DNA of 64,000 bases, taken from Parelaphostrongylus tenuis (taxonomy: Eukaryota; Nematoda; Chromadorea; Rhabditida; Metastrongylidae). The DNA is taken from NCBI GenBank assembly GCA_019055375.1, contig JAHQIW010005581.1, positions 434,001-498,000 of the forward strand, given 5' to 3'. The notes under the pieces are model-generated. The model was not told the origin of the DNA, made no database searches, and saw only the letters and a program-made list of their open reading frames with translations. Both the position numbers and the translations under genes were made by a program. Positions 11,475 to 23,290 of the stretch are shown here, piece after piece; position 1 is the stretch's first letter, and every line of letters begins with the position of its first letter.

Positions 11475-12829
11475 GAAACGTGTGTTCGGGAATGCCTGTG
11501 ATTTAGAATTAAAGTATCTCTTGAGTTCTTTGAACACTATACAGGAGCTCCTTTCGGGTTTGATAGTCCAATGACTTTGCCTAACATATCTCGGATCAAT
11601 ATTGCTATTATATGTAGTAGAAGTTATCTGTTTTACAGGTTATTTTTTGTTGTGACCATCGACTTTCTCGAGTGTTTTATCACATCAACCGGTTTCCTTG
11701 CTGTAAGATAGCTCGCCATAGATTGCGTTGGATATTTTATTTTATTTCTTCTTTCTGCCTTACATTTCCCATTAGTCGCTTTGTCACTTCATTAATGGAA
11801 GTTTTACCGTTCGATTATATTGAAGACGTTTTTAATGTTCTCAATGGAAATATTAAAGCTAGCTGCGGTCAAATCTATATATACAGCGCAATTATCTTGC
11901 AATACATCGTGTGAAAAGTAATCTCTAATATACTATCCATGATTTTTCACCGTTGATATGGTGATAATAGGTTGACGGACATGACTGTCTATTTGTATGT
12001 CCCTATTATTAGGCCGCCTTTAATGGTCAAAATCGTGAAGAACTGACTAGCTAGCAGTTGGAGATGAAGTAGCGGTTTGTTCTCTTTAGGATAAGACTAT
12101 AAACTGCACACACTTCCAGTACTCGGAATAGAAAAATATAGAAAGCAGTCACTTTACAGAGGAAGGTTCTTGTGGTCTGACCTTGCCTAATAGACAAAAA
12201 CAGATCTTCCACGCCACATGTATGCTTTTGTAGCCGTCTCTATAAGCTACTTTGGAGGCCATTTTCTGGAATGCTGATGGCATCGTTAACATTGAAGCGT
12301 GACTGGGTAGAGGTAAAACGATGGCCATAGTGATACAGTGCTCATCGCGTGACCAACTTGAAACGATATTCACGCGTAAGGAAGCCAGTTAAGATTCCGA
12401 GTTCTGTTCGTAACTTAACACTATCGACCGCGAAAGTAGAGTGGACAATAAATGAAAGCTAAAACATTCGAAAATCGATAAATAAGGAGGATAGAATATC
12501 ACACGGGACACCCGAAACTACTGCGTTACTACTATATGAACCACATAGCTTCACTGTAGTCATAAATGCCACAATAGGACTTAATATTTCTACAAACATC
12601 ATCAGACTACCATTACATGGAAGACACTTCATTCCCATAGAAAGGGCTACGTGTAATAATACCACAATGAAACTGTATCTCGTAGATTTGTGTTTCTCAA
12701 GCAGTGTACTGGGTTGAGAGTTTGCATGAGTTTGTGAGAATGTTTAGAGCCTTTTCGAGGTCGGTACGACTCCGTAATCCATCGACTGAAAAGAATGCTG
12801 ATAGTATAATATCACGTGCTATCACCACG

Positions 12830-12965
12830 ATTAACATATTCCCATGTCTGCTGTAAAATAGGGTTCACTGTGGGGCGTGGATTATTGATGAAGCGGGCTA
12901 CATCGCCGAAGCGTACGTATGGCTCTGATGTAACAACCTCGAAACATTCTCACAAGCTATACTGA
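12830..12965 (-). pseudogene. Unidentified coding-like fragment
   Basis: The minus strand reads FEVVTSEPYVRFGDVARF then INNPRPTVNPILQQ and TWEYVNRGD before a stop. The composition looks like real protein, but nothing nearby joins in phase, and other stretches between 12.1 and 12.7 kb read as protein only if frames are switched. Possibly a decayed transposon or helicase-like gene; I do not recognise the family. Confidence 0.25.
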
Positions 12966-13242
12966 ATGTTTATAGAAAGGTTTAAGACAGTCTGTGAGAT
13001 GAATATGTATTAGTCTCAAATATATATCTAAACTTTCAATCTGGACAGACCAACGTGAGCGTTGAACATTCGAGAACTTTATGATAACATTCATTCTGAA
13101 ATCGTCTGATCTAACAATGATCTAACTTCTAATACACAGCTAGAGTCGGCAGGAAAGTAGTTTGAAAAATCGCACATTTGAGATTAGCAGGGATTTCACT
13201 CATGGCAGCACTGTTCTGATATGTAAACTTGGACAAAATAAG

Positions 13243-13511
13243 TTATTGTCGTGCTGTATTCGTATCCTGTTCAGTTTGATGCATTGTTAGCCATTTTCGA
13301 CGAAGAATTTTGATTTGTGTGGGGGAGAAGGCTTGTCGTCGACTACAAGGTGATAGAGTGCATTTCGCATCGCACGGATTCGGATAGTACGGCGTACAAC
13401 AGCAATAGCATTTCCGATCGATGCTAAAGACATTCTTGTTCATGAATGAAATATGATCGTCCTCGTATACATAAAATATTACAGATATTCGTCTACCCTT
13501 ACTGAAGGTCG
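13243..13511 (-). CDS. Possible Cys-rich exon
   Basis: After an acceptor-like gaccttcag the minus strand reads KGRRISVIFYVYEDDH, then the cluster CYCCCTPYYPNPCDAKC and LSPC, then a basic tail to a stop. Seven or more cysteines in about 25 residues suggest a secreted or metal-binding segment. It lies downstream of the Cys-rich exons at 14.7-15.7 kb and could belong to a related or alternative 3' end, but no phased link was found. Confidence 0.28.
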
Positions 13512-14706
13512 ACAAAAAATGACCAAAATAAAAGGTTGGGGAGAAGTTCTGAGAAATGCTTGTAACATTTTTGGGTGTCGGCCATTTTTTTTTTGTGTTT
13601 TTGGGCTCATTTAAAAGCCCGTCTTTTCCCTCTTTGATTGGTATATAATATCTACTAATTTAATGATGGGGTTAACAAGCGAGCAAATTAGGTTGTTGAT
13701 GATGCCCCAATGGCTGTTGGGTTGAAATGCAACGGTGGCAAGTGGTCCCATCAACCTGGTTTGGGGCGAAGACACATTTGGCAAAAGTACGGTGTTCGGT
13801 AGTGAAGTAAAAGTAGTAAAAGTAAAAGTTTAACTATTAGCTTTGTCTTCGTTCGGATGCATTAGATGCATGAATAAATTTTTACAAGCATTTTCTTGGA
13901 ACTCTTTCCCCGACCTATTAGTAAGATGCGGCGAAAGCCACTAGATCTTTACGTTGCTCCTCATCTCTACTGTGTCGCAATATTTTACTTGCTGCACTTA
14001 TAGAACCGAGGAATTTTTCTTTTCTGAAAACTTCACAAATGCTTTGTGACGTATTAGTTCTGCAAGATTCTCAAAATTGTGAGAAGTTTATCCATCATTC
14101 GAAACCTTTCCAACCATCAGCCATAATTACGTTTTACTCACGATAGGCTGCGCTCATTAGAACTCACACAAGAAATTACTCTGCCGAAATCCATTTGGCG
14201 TTCTCCAATTTAATTATCTGTTATGTGATTTTTTTTGCCTTCCTTCCAAGAAAGCGAAGAATTACAAATGTATTGCTTTTTGGAAGTGGCTGATTAGATT
14301 CTTCTTTCAACTATATCGGATTAGAACTAAGAGGGGTGAATAACTTAAAAGAGAAAGAAACAGAGATTGACATGCTTCTAGCTAAGGATGACTAAACAGT
14401 GTTCCTGCCGAGGGGACGACTTTATCACCGTGGCATTCATCATTTCAAAGTTGATTGATACGGAGAAGACTATATATTATAAACGCATTACCTGATACAG
14501 TTTAACGGTTTCAACGACCATACTTGATCTCTTATATTTTGTGGCACCAATGCTCCAAGGAAATCAACTGCTGTCGTATAACTGTAAAATGCTTTACTGT
14601 AGAACTATCGACTTCTGCGATGTGATGACGAAAAAATCGTGCCAGAATCTGCTTTATAATAGAGTGGAATATTTTTGCTATATTTTTCAGAGCTAGTGAA
14701 ATGTAC

Positions 14707-15691
14707 TTAACGTGGTGGCCACACTTTGCACCCTCCAGACAGTTCATCGAATGCCTGTTGAGTCATTGCACACGCCTGCTTCTCTGTTGGAAGATCACAG
14801 ATCCGATCCGCCAGCCCGAACGAGTTGCCTCTAAAAGTTAAGAGATTGAGCATTTTAGACTTGATTCTCGCTACTCGTTACTTCTACCCTTGATTTTTGG
14901 AACTAACAATTTAAAACTGTGGTAACATCTGGCGAAAAATCATATGAAAGAACAAAACAACCCTTGTCAAATCCTCACACTTCATTTTGTCTAGCAAAAC
15001 GGCATGAGCATGCCTGTTTGCTGGTTGTTCCCAGTTAATGATGCTCTACTCCTTCACCTTATCAGAGAGAATGATTTTGCACCAACATTTTCACATTACA
15101 CAGTTTATTTCGTAAAAAATCTGAAAGCTGGTGTTTTCGGGTACGCCTTTCTGAATTACACCATCTGATGTACTCATCATAACGCCTAATTTGAAATACC
15201 TGGCTGATCGGACGACGTCCAGTACCTCTTCTCACGTGATCTCTATTGAATTTTACGCAGACAATTTGTCGTGAAGATTTTGTGGGACAGATGTACTTTA
15301 TCAATTGCATTTTTGTATGATAGTATGATGCGTTGAAAATAACACCATTATGATTTTACGGTCCAAACTAGTTTTTCCAGTTAAATATGACCCTGTGCTG
15401 CAATTCAAAACCCTCGAAACAAACAGAATTTGTGCTCGCCAGAAAGTGATTAACTCACGTGCGGTTGGTTAATGATATACAGTAGAAGCTTCCTGCAATC
15501 TCTTCTAAACCTGGTTTACGCCTAATACATCATACAACAACGTCTATGATAACAAACTCGGGAGTGTAGTCGCATCTTGGAGAGCATGAAACCTGTACGT
15601 TGCACATTCCGCAAGCATTGGCCGACTTGTTGAACATCTCGGCATAATCCATGACTTTCTGGACAATAGGATTACCAATGCCAGTGATCAG
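14707..15691 (-). CDS. 3' end of an unidentified Cys-containing gene
   Basis: Three minus-strand exons are proposed. 15536-15691 (52 codons, acceptor aatttcag) reads [19 protein letters not shown] then [20 protein letters not shown]. About 15226-15299 reads [14 protein letters not shown] and ends at an agag|gtactg donor. 14707-14828 reads [34 protein letters not shown] and a stop. Paired cysteines suggest an extracellular protein. Phase works if the last acceptor is ttttagag rather than the stronger ttttag, so this joint is weak. Upstream exons were not found and I do not recognise the family. Confidence 0.42.
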
Positions 15692-15956
15692 CTGAAATTG
15701 TTCAAAAGTAGTAGAATCCGTCAAAAACGATGAAATTTAGTTGTTTGACATTTTTTTTTCAGTCATGTGTGACGCATGCACGCCACCGTTTTCAGCGATT
15801 TTTGGCACATGGCGGAAGATGTGCATTTTACATTGCGGCCCGTATGAGGTGTGGAGTTATCATTTTCTTTCTGATAGTTTGATTTGCTGATTGAGAAGTT
15901 ACACAACATAGATGTTAGGGGTCGCGTCGGATAGAATGAAAAATATAGCAGCGTTT

Positions 15957-16168
15957 TGAGGTGATTCAATGCATATCTGACCTTTACAATGACTCGCGGT
16001 GGCTTACCAATGTTTAGAGCCAGTGATAGTATTTTCGCAGACAGGCCTGATACCCATTCACCGACGGAGGACGGACAGAAGGCTCGGTGATCCTTAAGCG
16101 CGGGATCAATCATCCACCATCAATTTTTCAATCATATATGTCACAAAGCACCTTTAAGCACTGCGTTA
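15957..16168 (-). repeat. SINE family A, copy 5, truncated
   Basis: Reverse body with gaggtgattcaatgcatatc and tgactcgcggtggcttacc; both the tail and the tRNA-like head are degraded. Confidence 0.75.
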
Positions 16169-16429
16169 CACACACATCGGATGGAAAAAGCACTAATCTG
16201 TACCTACGAATATATAAAAGAAACTCTGATAACATATAACAGACCAGCGTTTTAGATTGAGAATATTCATTATAGCCTATTAGAACCACTGATTTCGTAT
16301 TTTATGAATTCGCATTTTATTCTGGTTTCACCCTCTTAGATCTTGATGAACTTTACTCACCAAGGTGACAGCTATTACAAACTAATATTTTGCACTAAGT
16401 CTATGCATAATATATAATCTAACAGCTTG

Positions 16430-16556
16430 TTTTAAGCCTTTCAATTATCTGTTATGGCACTTATATAGTGCTAGACGTAAGTTCGGCCATTCAGCCTTAT
16501 CAGCAACACCGTGCCTTTCATTCAGCCAATCTTTTATAGAGGACATACCCCTACAT
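16430..16556 (+). repeat. Half copy of foldback family F
   Basis: Carries the arm ctgttatggcacttatatag, a tgctagacg block and ttcggccattcagcc, matching the full foldback copies at 31.86, 41.32 and 59.31 kb, but the opposite arm is absent. Confidence 0.65.
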
Positions 16557-16557
16557 A

Positions 16558-17372
16558 CTAGGTTGAGAAAAAAGTTCCTTAGCACCAACGAGAAATTCAA
16601 AATCTATGTTTGTTTTACACAGTATCGTGTATTGTAAATATATCTCAGGAATATACCCAGTGATGAAGAGTGATGTGCAAAACTTTTGCGTCAATTGGGA
16701 CTCGAACCCATATTTTACCCTAACCGGGAGCGCATACTGAACAGTTGCACTACCGACGCCCGTTTTGACACACTCTTTACCTAAACTACCACGCATCTAT
16801 CTGTCAGCGACCAACCGTCAACGGTCTGGCATGGGTGGTCGTTATCGACAATGTATTAATAACATCATACCACAGCTAAAGGATGTCAAAATAAAAGAAT
16901 TCTGGCTGTATCTCAGGAGTACTTCCATAAGGAACGCTCACGGCAACGATGTTTTAGTATCAAATTGTAGTTCAATAGTTATAACTATAGTAGGCGAGCG
17001 CTATTTCAGCAAAACAATGCCAAACTTCACACCGCAAAGAAGACTGAGGAAGATGAATGGGAGGAAGTCGAGGTCTTACCGCATCCAGCCTACACTCCAG
17101 ATGCTGCACCGTTCCATTCAGGTGTTTTCCGCTCAATGGGACCAAGTTCCTGCGTGGACGCTGATTTGAGACGTTTGATCAAGTTGAAGAGGCATTTTAG
17201 TTTTTCGAAGCAAAGCTCAAGGAATGGCGATTTTACGCAGAGCCGGAAGCTTGCAGATCGTTGGTAGAAGATAACGGAAAATAATGTTATTTATTTTGAA
17301 GAATAGTAATTGTTGTTTCGATTGAATTTATGTCAAACTTTGAGTTTTCACCGAGTGTCAAGGAACCTTTAA
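16558..17372 (+). mobile_element. Degenerate mariner element with nested tRNA-like repeat
   Basis: A 5' end gttgagaaaaaagttcctta and a 3' end whose complement begins ttaaaggttccttgacactc are related inverted termini. Between them, frame-shifted transposase motifs appear in order: NNAKLHTAKKTEEDEWEEV, LPHPAYTPDAAP, FRSMGP and LADRW. The DNARPH-type catalytic block is mutated and stops are frequent, so it is dead. A family C tRNA-like copy (16640-16870, minus) interrupts the 5' part. Confidence 0.8.
16640..16870 (-). repeat. tRNA-like repeat family C inside the mariner remnant
   Basis: On the minus strand the unit starts gcgtcggtagtgcaactg, has a B-box-like tgggttcgagtcccaa, and ends ttgcacatcactcttc. 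The 5' gcgtc and 3' gacgc ends could pair like an acceptor stem. The adjacent ccaaccgtcaacggtctgg matches the block beside the 5.5-kb copy. Confidence 0.7.
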
Positions 17373-17739
17373 CTTAACTTAACATAAAGGAATTGACGAC
17401 GTAGATATTACACTGCACGTGGATGAAAAGATCACTCAACTGCAGAGATAACAACTCACTACATGTCCAGTGACAAGATCACCCGACATTGCAGTGATTA
17501 ACAGTCGATTGTCATGGCTGGTAAAACAAAAAACTCTTTCTCGCAAGACTTCTTTTTGGTAGTTTCGACGGGAAACTGTTAACTAGTCTAATCTCTGTAA
17601 TGAATTTTGGTGATTGCATTAAATATATAGGATAAAAATAAGGAAATACAGACATAAACACAGCACAAATGGCAAAACACTATCAGTTGCTGAAGGTATT
17701 ATGTTTGTAAGATGGACAATAGGAATACATTCAATAGTA

Positions 17740-17742
<3 letters not shown>

Positions 17743-17803
<61 letters not shown>

Positions 17804-17805
17804 CA
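17743..17805. repeat. (TA)n microsatellite
   Basis: Roughly 60 bp of uninterrupted TA apart from one TG step. Open frames across it are low-complexity Tyr/Ile and are not genes. Confidence 0.95.
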
Positions 17806-17915
17806 TTCCATGCTCTATATAATTAGCGAGTAAAGTCTCTTTTTTGATTTTGTCATGTTCAAAATCTATGAAGCATTCTTCAATCAATATTTATTGTATA
17901 TTGTCAAAATGGCTC

Positions 17916-18150
17916 CTGCGCTCATGGCTCACCAAGTCATCCATCCCTGCGAGGTCGGTAAATTAGTACCGGACTGGTTGCAGACTAGTTTGAGAGGATA
18001 AGTAGCACTGACTCGGTTCAGCGGGAGGCCACCGCGAGTCATTGTAAAGGCCAGATATGCACTCAATAACCTCAAATGAAGTTGAAAAGTGAAGACAAAT
18101 GCATTGCGCATCCCTCAGAGATTCACCAACGCTAAGAGCTGAATCCTTTA
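17916..18150 (+). repeat. SINE family A, copy 6, 5'-truncated
   Basis: Starts within the head at cctgcgctcatggctcacc and keeps the body (gccaccgcgagtcattgtaa) and tail (ctaagagctgaatcctt). Confidence 0.83.
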
Positions 18151-18638
18151 TCCTTTTTAAATTGTCAAAAACTCCGCGATTTCATAAATTATGGAAATTA
18201 GGTGCTGTCCGAAGTGGCACAGTGGCTAAACACTGTGCATCACGAATGTGTTAACGTACTTGTGAGTAAGCGCAATAAATTGCTTAGGGCAAGATAAGAT
18301 GTCGGAGATTATCCATAAAACATTTTTATACTTATTCGGTTCTGACTAACTAATGGAAAAACATATCCATCCATTGCTTTCAAAAATCCAGAAATAAAAA
18401 TTAAATTACAGTCCCACCACATTGATTGTGGCACACTACCAATCATGTTTTACTTTTTTATTATTTCTGAAAAATTTATTTACACAAAAGACAATTACTC
18501 ACCGACATGTATCTGTTCTGGTAACACTGCCTTGGAAGTCGGCTCCAGAATGTGCGGTCCGAAGTACTGTAATACACTATTAGCCATAAGAGTTGGTTTT
18601 CTATTATTTTACTGTGCTACTACTGCTATTACACTACG

Positions 18639-19209
18639 GTTGGAAAGAAAGTTTGGGGGCATTCCAATAAGCATGAGATAACTTCCATGCATACCATAAG
18701 AATATTACAGTTCCTTATGTGAGATTTTGAACGCCTAGATAATATTACTCTTTATTTTCACTTTGTTACCAGCCTCCGTTATGTTCAAGGACACAATCGA
18801 AGTTCGTTTTATTGCGTCATTATTCAAAAAAGGGTCTTTCACAGCGAGCTGCAGTCGATGAAATCAACGAAGTTGAAGGGGAAGGCATAACATGCAAATC
18901 TGCTGCTAACGCTGTTTTCAGCGCTTTGATGCCGAAGATCTTGACATCGAAGACAAGCCTCGTTCAGGACGTCCAACAAAGTTGAACAATGAGATTTGAT
19001 TGCGGCTCTTGAAGATGAAGCGTCGTCTAGTGCCCACGAATTGACAATCGAACTTGATGTTTCTCAGACCGAAACTTGGCGGAACAATGGCAGAAAGTCG
19101 TAGAAAATGATGACCTTCATTTGGAAAAAAAGTTATTACTGTTTTTGGTTGAGATTCATGCATAAATTTTCAACCTTTTACAAATGCCCAGGACTTTTTT
19201 TCCAACCTC
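18639..19209 (+). mobile_element. Internally deleted mariner element, second copy
   Basis: Termini ggttggaaagaaagtttggg and the inverted block ggactttttttccaacctc match the 7.75-8.32-kb copy. The 5' half encodes mariner N-terminal traces (RFDAEDLDIEDKPRSGRPTK); a short C-terminal remnant (AESRRK, from a WQKVVEND-like region in another frame) follows directly. The deletion removes more of the C-terminal half than in the first copy, so the two were deleted independently. No intact frame. Confidence 0.82.
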
Positions 19210-19827
19210 ATATTATTTTATCGTCTAAATGATTACAAAATATAAAATAAGTAGAACAACAAATTAGTGATATAATGAAAATTAAAGTAATAATATAAGA
19301 TTGAGTTAAACTAAATCAACACATATAACATACCTTAGTTATAAGAGTTGATTTTCTATAATTTGGAGCCTTGCTTACGATAAGCGGATATACTCACATG
19401 GAGGCACTTATTTGTTTGCTTGCTCCACGTTTATATGTAGAATACATCTTCATATCACGCGATTATAACTGTATTTTTAGATGTTATGGACACGTTAACA
19501 CAGTCAAGAGCTTGCATTCAAAAAAAGCGATATGGGAATTTTATGGTGAGCAGTACGAAGTTGTCTCCGACAGAGATGCATCACATCTAGTGCAAAGCCA
19601 CATGAAGACCGTGTAGGTGTCTAAAACTACAACCAAGGAAAACCAGTGAATAGTAGTAGTCAACTCTGACATGTAAAGGTACAAATAAGATCTACAAGAA
19701 ACTACTTTTGTTTCTCGATAATTGATATGATCATAGGTGAAGCACGTGATTTTCGTAGTGGTCGGTGAAAGTGCCGAAATTTAACTCTAATGAACCACAT
19801 CCAGACTGTAACATAAAGGATAAGGGA

Positions 19828-20117
19828 TAAAGCTCTCGGCGTTAATCTATCCCTGAGGGATGCGCCATGCATTCAACTTTAATTTTTAATTTCGTTTGAG
19901 GTGATTGAATGCACATCTGGCCTTTACAATGACTCGCGGTGGCCTCCCGCTGAACCGAGTCAGTGCTGCTTATCCTCCCAGACAAGTCTGAGACCTGTCT
20001 GGTACCAATTTACCGACCCCGAAGGGATGGATGGCTTGGTGAGCCATGAGCGCGAGATCCAACTAGTGACCTCGTGTGCGACGCAGGGCACCTCTAACCA
20101 CTGCGCCACATGCGCTC
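19828..20117 (-). repeat. SINE family A, copy 7
   Basis: Near full-length reverse copy: aaagctctcggcgttaatc at one end and ctgcgccacatgcgctc (reverse A box) at the other, with all body blocks in order. Confidence 0.88.
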
Positions 20118-20231
20118 TGACTGTTACATAGTGGTTCGAAACCCATATTTTGTTTTATTCCGCTCACCGAACCGAACAAGACACATGTCATCGGATTCAG
20201 AAATTAATATCAGTCCTACCTAGAAGGAATT

Positions 20232-20532
20232 AGTGCTCTCGACATTGGTCTAATGTAGGATAAGAGATGCCTGACATTGATCAGTCTTTGAAGACGCGCC
20301 ATGAATTCGCAATCATTGAGCATAATTAGAAGTGCCTAGATAATATTTCGTTTGGGTGATGACCTGTGGTAGCCTATGAATGTATAACATTAGTCTGTTG
20401 ATCTTCCAGATATGTGTGGTACCAATTTGTCGACTCCAGAGAGACTGAAGTCTCAGTAGCGTGGGACGAAGGATCGAATTAACGACCACATGTGTAGTGC
20501 AGTGTACCTCTAACCACTAAACCATACAAATG
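20232..20532 (-). repeat. SINE family A, copy 8, strongly diverged
   Basis: Adjacent to copy 7 in the same orientation. Blocks such as tgctctcgacattgg, gtggtaccaatttgtcgac and acctctaaccactaaacca align with the family but carry many changes, so it is an older insertion. Confidence 0.65.
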
Positions 20533-21529
20533 CGACAATAGGGTAGTTGGAATTGACGAATGGAAACTATAGTGCTTTTATTGGACAGATAATGTCGTTT
20601 TCATAGAGTCAACCTTGAGTTAGCCAAATTGATTGCTGACCGGAAATCGTGCTATGGGAAATATTTGGCAGAAAAACTGGACTTCAATAGGAGGCGGCAG
20701 AACCAAACGGTTCAAGCTGTCAAAAGCATCGACAGTGAAGTGAAGAGCACTGAAACACTCGTCTTGCTCTCAATTTCTTCACTCTGTAGTTCTTCTAGTC
20801 TTAATGTGGGTGTCGAGAACTTGGTCGGCACGTAAGTAGGGTGAGAGATCACTCCCGTTATCAAACACAGAATCAAGCGAGTAATGTTGGGAGTAACAAG
20901 CAAGTGAGGAATGGCAGCCAAAGTTCAAACCCAGTTAGAATCAATAATTTGAGACAGTGTTATATGAACGAAGATGTCAGAAATCTGTGCGTCATAATGT
21001 AACGTGCATCATGTTGACAACAGATGGATAGGAGTTTGTGACAACGGTGTCCCACGTGATGAAAACCGTGCATTTCAATTATACCCGATGCTCAGAATTT
21101 CTTATGACATCTCCGGAATAAAAAGCTGTGCTCAGCTAGTAATTCCATACAAAAAGAGATCGCAGATAACTTGGCTACTGTGTCTCCGTGGTCTTTCTAG
21201 AAAGTGAGTCTTTTTAGTTTGTAGTGTGGTCGCTGCATTGTCATACTTTTCCACTCACGTGAGAGATAGCAGTCGCGGTAAAAATAAAGCTGTCGATTTA
21301 TGAACGTGTTTTTATTTGGAAAGAATTTTCGTGATCTCTCTAGATCTTCTTTCCTATGAACATAACAATAAAACCGCGTAGACAAAAGTTGACCTTATTG
21401 GAAACTGAACGGGAATCATACACTTGGAAAATATCTATAGTAATTTGCTATAGTCTCCTGAACTTGCATTTCTTTTCTCAACTTTTCAGTAGGCTCACGC
21501 AGATACGTTTTCGAACTGAGATAGACACG
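20533..21529. other. Interval with no supported gene
   Basis: Open stretches such as 20629-20835 (plus) and 21197-21385 (minus) have no recognised motif and no phased partner exons. A bona fide repeat was not recognised here either. Confidence 0.5.
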
Positions 21530-23290
21530 TGATAGAGCAACATGTCCTGTCTTACACTTACTTATAAAAACACATAAGATAGTATCCACCGATGGTCTAA
21601 TTTCTAAAGATCCATCTCTATCAAAGTTAGGCCCATCATCAGCTGTGTAGGCGGACCGACGGATAGGATAGCATGGTTCTTAACGTTAATGACATCCCAG
21701 TTGCTGCTTTACATTCCAGCTCATCTGACGAACACTCAGATGTTCTTGGATCGTCTACGTAACGCGAATCCGAACAACGCGTAACGTCACTGCTTTATAT
21801 ACCAACGTGTCGAATGACTCCGCATTGCAAGCCACTCACGAGCTTCTGATACAACACCAGGGAGCTGTAAACATGTATGGCTTGTCGACTGAGCAGTTCA
21901 TTGTCCTATTAAAAGAGTGCCTGAACTGCTCAATCTTCGGATGGTCCGGGAAATATTACACTCAAATGAGAGGGCTGGCAATGGGGCAGCGACTGGCACC
22001 TACCTGGCGATTGCCTTTATGTCTAAAGTGGATGAATTTCCGGCCATTAATCTACTGTAGGTATATAGATGATTGTTTGGTTATCTGTTCCACTCAAGAG
22101 GAGCTAGATAATTGTTTAAGATTGTTGGAACAACAGTCAGAGTATATAAAATTCACCCGTGAGATACCAAAAGACGATTGGCTCCCATTCTTGAACGTGC
22201 AAATAAGCTTAACTGAGAGCGGCTACATGACAAAGTGGTACCGAAAGCCAAGTACTAAGAATATCCTGGTTCCCTATCTCTCTTCTCATCCCTCACATAC
22301 GAAGAAGGCGCTAGTAAAAACATGTTTCGAACAGCAGCCAATGTATGTACCGGGGAGGAACAGAGAGTAGAATCCGTGAAACTGGCTCGGAAAATAGCCA
22401 CTTCTAATGGATACGAATTTGTAACCCCTCGGCTTAGGTTTAGAGGAAATAATGCGCCTCCGAACGAAAGCTCAAATAAAAGGAAGTCCCGTTTATCCTC
22501 TCGTTTTTTCCAAATGAGATTAGTACAGTTATAAAACGCTGTTTGAAAAGAGCGGGTTTAAAGCATTCGGTGGTTATTATTGAAATACCACCGAATACTC
22601 TAGAACGCTAACTAGTTCGCAACCGCTTATATAACCGTCGCTGAATAACGAAAGATTGCAAAATATGTCCTAACGGCAGAGACGGTGATTGCATGAGCGT
22701 AGGTACAGTCTACCTAATCTCTTGCAAAGCTTGTAGTGATAAATATGTAGGCGAAACGGGTAGGCCGCTCTATGCCCGCATAGAAGAACACCTAGCTGAC
22801 AAACGTCTAAATAGACGGAACACCCCGCTAGGGACGTATAGAGAACAGAAACACGACGGAGTTGATTTTGAGATCGAAGTCACCATCCTTGCGCAGGAAC
22901 AAAAAACATCAACGCGAAAGATCTTGGAGGCGTTCTGGATTATTACGACCAATCCAACCATAAACCGCAAGGAGGAATTTCTCGTTATCACTCGTGATAT
23001 ATCAGTATATAAGACTGTTGTTTTGATGGGTAGGGTGCATGGCGAGCCTATGTGATGTCCTCCCGTGATCTTCACTTAGATCATTCAGTGGAACACATAT
23101 AAAAGGCCGTATGTTGAGAGTTGATTTTGTGCTTGATGCGATTGAAATCTAGGTTTGGTGATTTTTTTCTAAAGCAGTAATGGAAGTGTTTGACTGATTG
23201 GATTACAGACAATTTGAACTTTCCAGGCTCTGAAGAAGGCGAACTGCCGAAATGTCAGCTGTGAAATAAAGTTTAATGTAACACCTCGTG
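21530..23290 (+). mobile_element. Penelope-like retroelement, 5'-truncated and frame-shifted
   Basis: A Penelope-like element (PLE): reverse transcriptase followed by a GIY-YIG endonuclease. Pieces in order, in alternating frames: ATCPVLHLLIKTHK and RPIISCVGGPTDRIAWFL (about 21536-21690), IPAHLTNTQMFLDRL, LYTNVSNDSA (about 21800), the motif B region MRGLAMGQRLAPT, the catalytic YIDD (22062-22073), and LNVQISLTESG; a frameshift near 22340 leads to VESVKLARKIATSNGY, then stops, then the CKICPNGRDGDC linker and the endonuclease. At least four frame changes and in-frame stops show it is inactive. It ends near the gaactgccgaaatgtcag region. Confidence 0.88.
22693..23055 (+). pseudogene. GIY-YIG endonuclease domain of the Penelope-like element
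   Basis: Open frame reading GTVYLISCKACSDKYVGETG then RPLYARIEEHLADK, then a region ending FWIITTNPTINRKEEF. The spacing of GTVYLI and KYVGETG with a downstream Arg and Glu is the GIY-YIG nuclease core, used by Penelope-like elements to nick target DNA. Preceded by a Cys-rich linker typical of the group. The domain itself is open, but the upstream RT is broken. Confidence 0.88.

Larger units (their letters stand above)
11475..14706. other. Mostly non-coding interval downstream of TBC1D5, with weak coding traces
   Basis: No complete gene is supported. Two weak minus-strand traces are listed separately (12.84-12.96 and 13.24-13.51 kb). A plus-strand open stretch at 11777-11860 (VLPFDYIEDVFNVLNG) begins after an acceptor-like cccattag but has no partner exon. 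Confidence 0.5.

Noticed and set aside
16765..17169. 134-codon frame as a cellular gene
   Set aside because: It is a read-through across the mariner remnant, in a frame different from the transposase motifs for most of its length.
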